In this document: positions 59,654 through 60,000 of the stretch, in pieces
Numbering within the stretch: position 1 is the first letter of the stretch
Layout: each line of letters begins with the position of its first letter
Assembly (NCBI RefSeq): GCF_001039355.2
Contig: NW_019775636.1
Span: 201,802 to 261,801, forward strand
Direction of reading: 5' to 3'
Origin: Lingula anatina
Taxonomy: Eukaryota > Brachiopoda > Lingulata > Lingulida > Lingulidae
DNA length: 60,000 nt
Position numbers and translations under genes: made by a program
The notes under the pieces: model-generated
The model's input: only the letters and a program-made list of their open reading frames with translations
Told to the model about the DNA's origin: nothing
Databases searched by the model: none

Positions 59654-59672
59654 ATGGCGGCTTCGTTAAAGA
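59654..59672 (+). CDS. Possible first coding exon of a gene running off the right edge
   Basis: ATGGCGGCTTCGTTAAAGA is directly followed by GTAAGT. The start context (ACAG before ATG, G after it) is favourable, and the MAAS-type opening is common in animal proteins. The donor is near consensus. Only six codons and one base are present, so no product can be named, and no second exon can be identified in the remaining 330 bp. The alternative is a chance match. Confidence 0.35.
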
Positions 59673-59696
59673 GTAAGTATTGAATCTGGAAAACAA

Positions 59697-59715
59697 CACA
59701 CACACACACACACAC
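59697..59715. repeat. (CA)n microsatellite
   Basis: About ten CA units shortly downstream of the possible start exon at 59,654. Confidence 0.95.
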
Positions 59716-59864
59716 GAGCATCCATTCTCATATCTGTGTGAATTTTGTGAGCCACTCACGCATATGGCTGCATTAACTGATTTCCTACAATTGTCGATCA
59801 TTGCAAAATAAGTTTCAGTGCACCGTGAAACCAAAGTTCACAAAAAGCATTTTGTCCGCGAGTC

Positions 59865-59882
59865 TTTTTTTTTTTTTTTTTT
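59865..59882. repeat. Poly-T tract
   Basis: A run of 18 T near the right edge. Confidence 0.97.
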
Positions 59883-60000
59883 CATTACCATTTGGGGAAT
59901 TCTTATATTTACTGATGGGGTTTAATTGCTAGTCCCTGTTTGATACAAATTAGGTACATGTATACTGGCTTGTTAGGCCAGCAGATTCGGTAAAACTGGT

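Overview
The window looks like AT-rich, non-coding-dominated DNA from a marine invertebrate nuclear genome. Signs of this are introns with canonical GT..AG borders, many dinucleotide to tetranucleotide microsatellites, long poly-C/poly-G runs, abundant ACATGTA-type words, several small foldback (MITE-like) elements and a decayed non-LTR retrotransposon tail. There is no bacterial gene packing: the longest open frames outside the one recognised gene are about 60-130 codons, overlap each other on both strands and have no recognisable domain. The phylum cannot be fixed from sequence alone; mollusc, hemichordate and cephalochordate would all fit.

One protein-coding gene can be reconstructed with confidence. 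It lies on the minus strand between 57,559 (ATG) and 53,462 (stop), with five coding exons, phase-compatible canonical junctions and an upstream 5'UTR exon. The 262-residue product resembles the metazoan C3orf33 family: an N-terminal acidic tract, one membrane segment, then an SNase/OB-fold-like region. No other complete gene is supported. At 59,654 on the plus strand, a start codon in good context followed by a GTAAGT donor may be the first coding exon of a gene leaving the right edge.

Layout: 1-16 kb is intergenic with microsatellites, a nested palindrome (2.4 kb), a TGCAAATTTGC cluster (3.9-4.1 kb), a foldback element with internal 22-bp tandem repeats (12.8-13.15 kb) and a diverged direct duplication (15.6-16.1 kb). 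16.5-24.3 kb and 36.2-36.4 kb hold four copies of one foldback MITE family. 19.6-23.7 kb is a tandem array of a 1.7-kb unit whose junctions carry single N characters, so its copy number in the assembly is suspect. 31.8-32.3 kb holds a palindromic repeat followed by the 3' end of a non-LTR retrotransposon. 42.4-42.85 kb is a C-poor, purine-rich degenerate tandem repeat. 44-49 kb is unusually rich in simple repeats and G/C homopolymers. 51 kb holds a GC-rich duplicated island with another N at the junction. 53-58 kb is the C3orf33-like gene, and 58.7-58.9 kb a hAT-like MITE just upstream of it.

The most unusual observation is inside the gene. The end of coding exon 2 and its 5' splice site form one copy of a 98-99 bp tandem repeat filling most of intron 2, so two extra, partly intact copies of that splice-donor region follow it in the intron.
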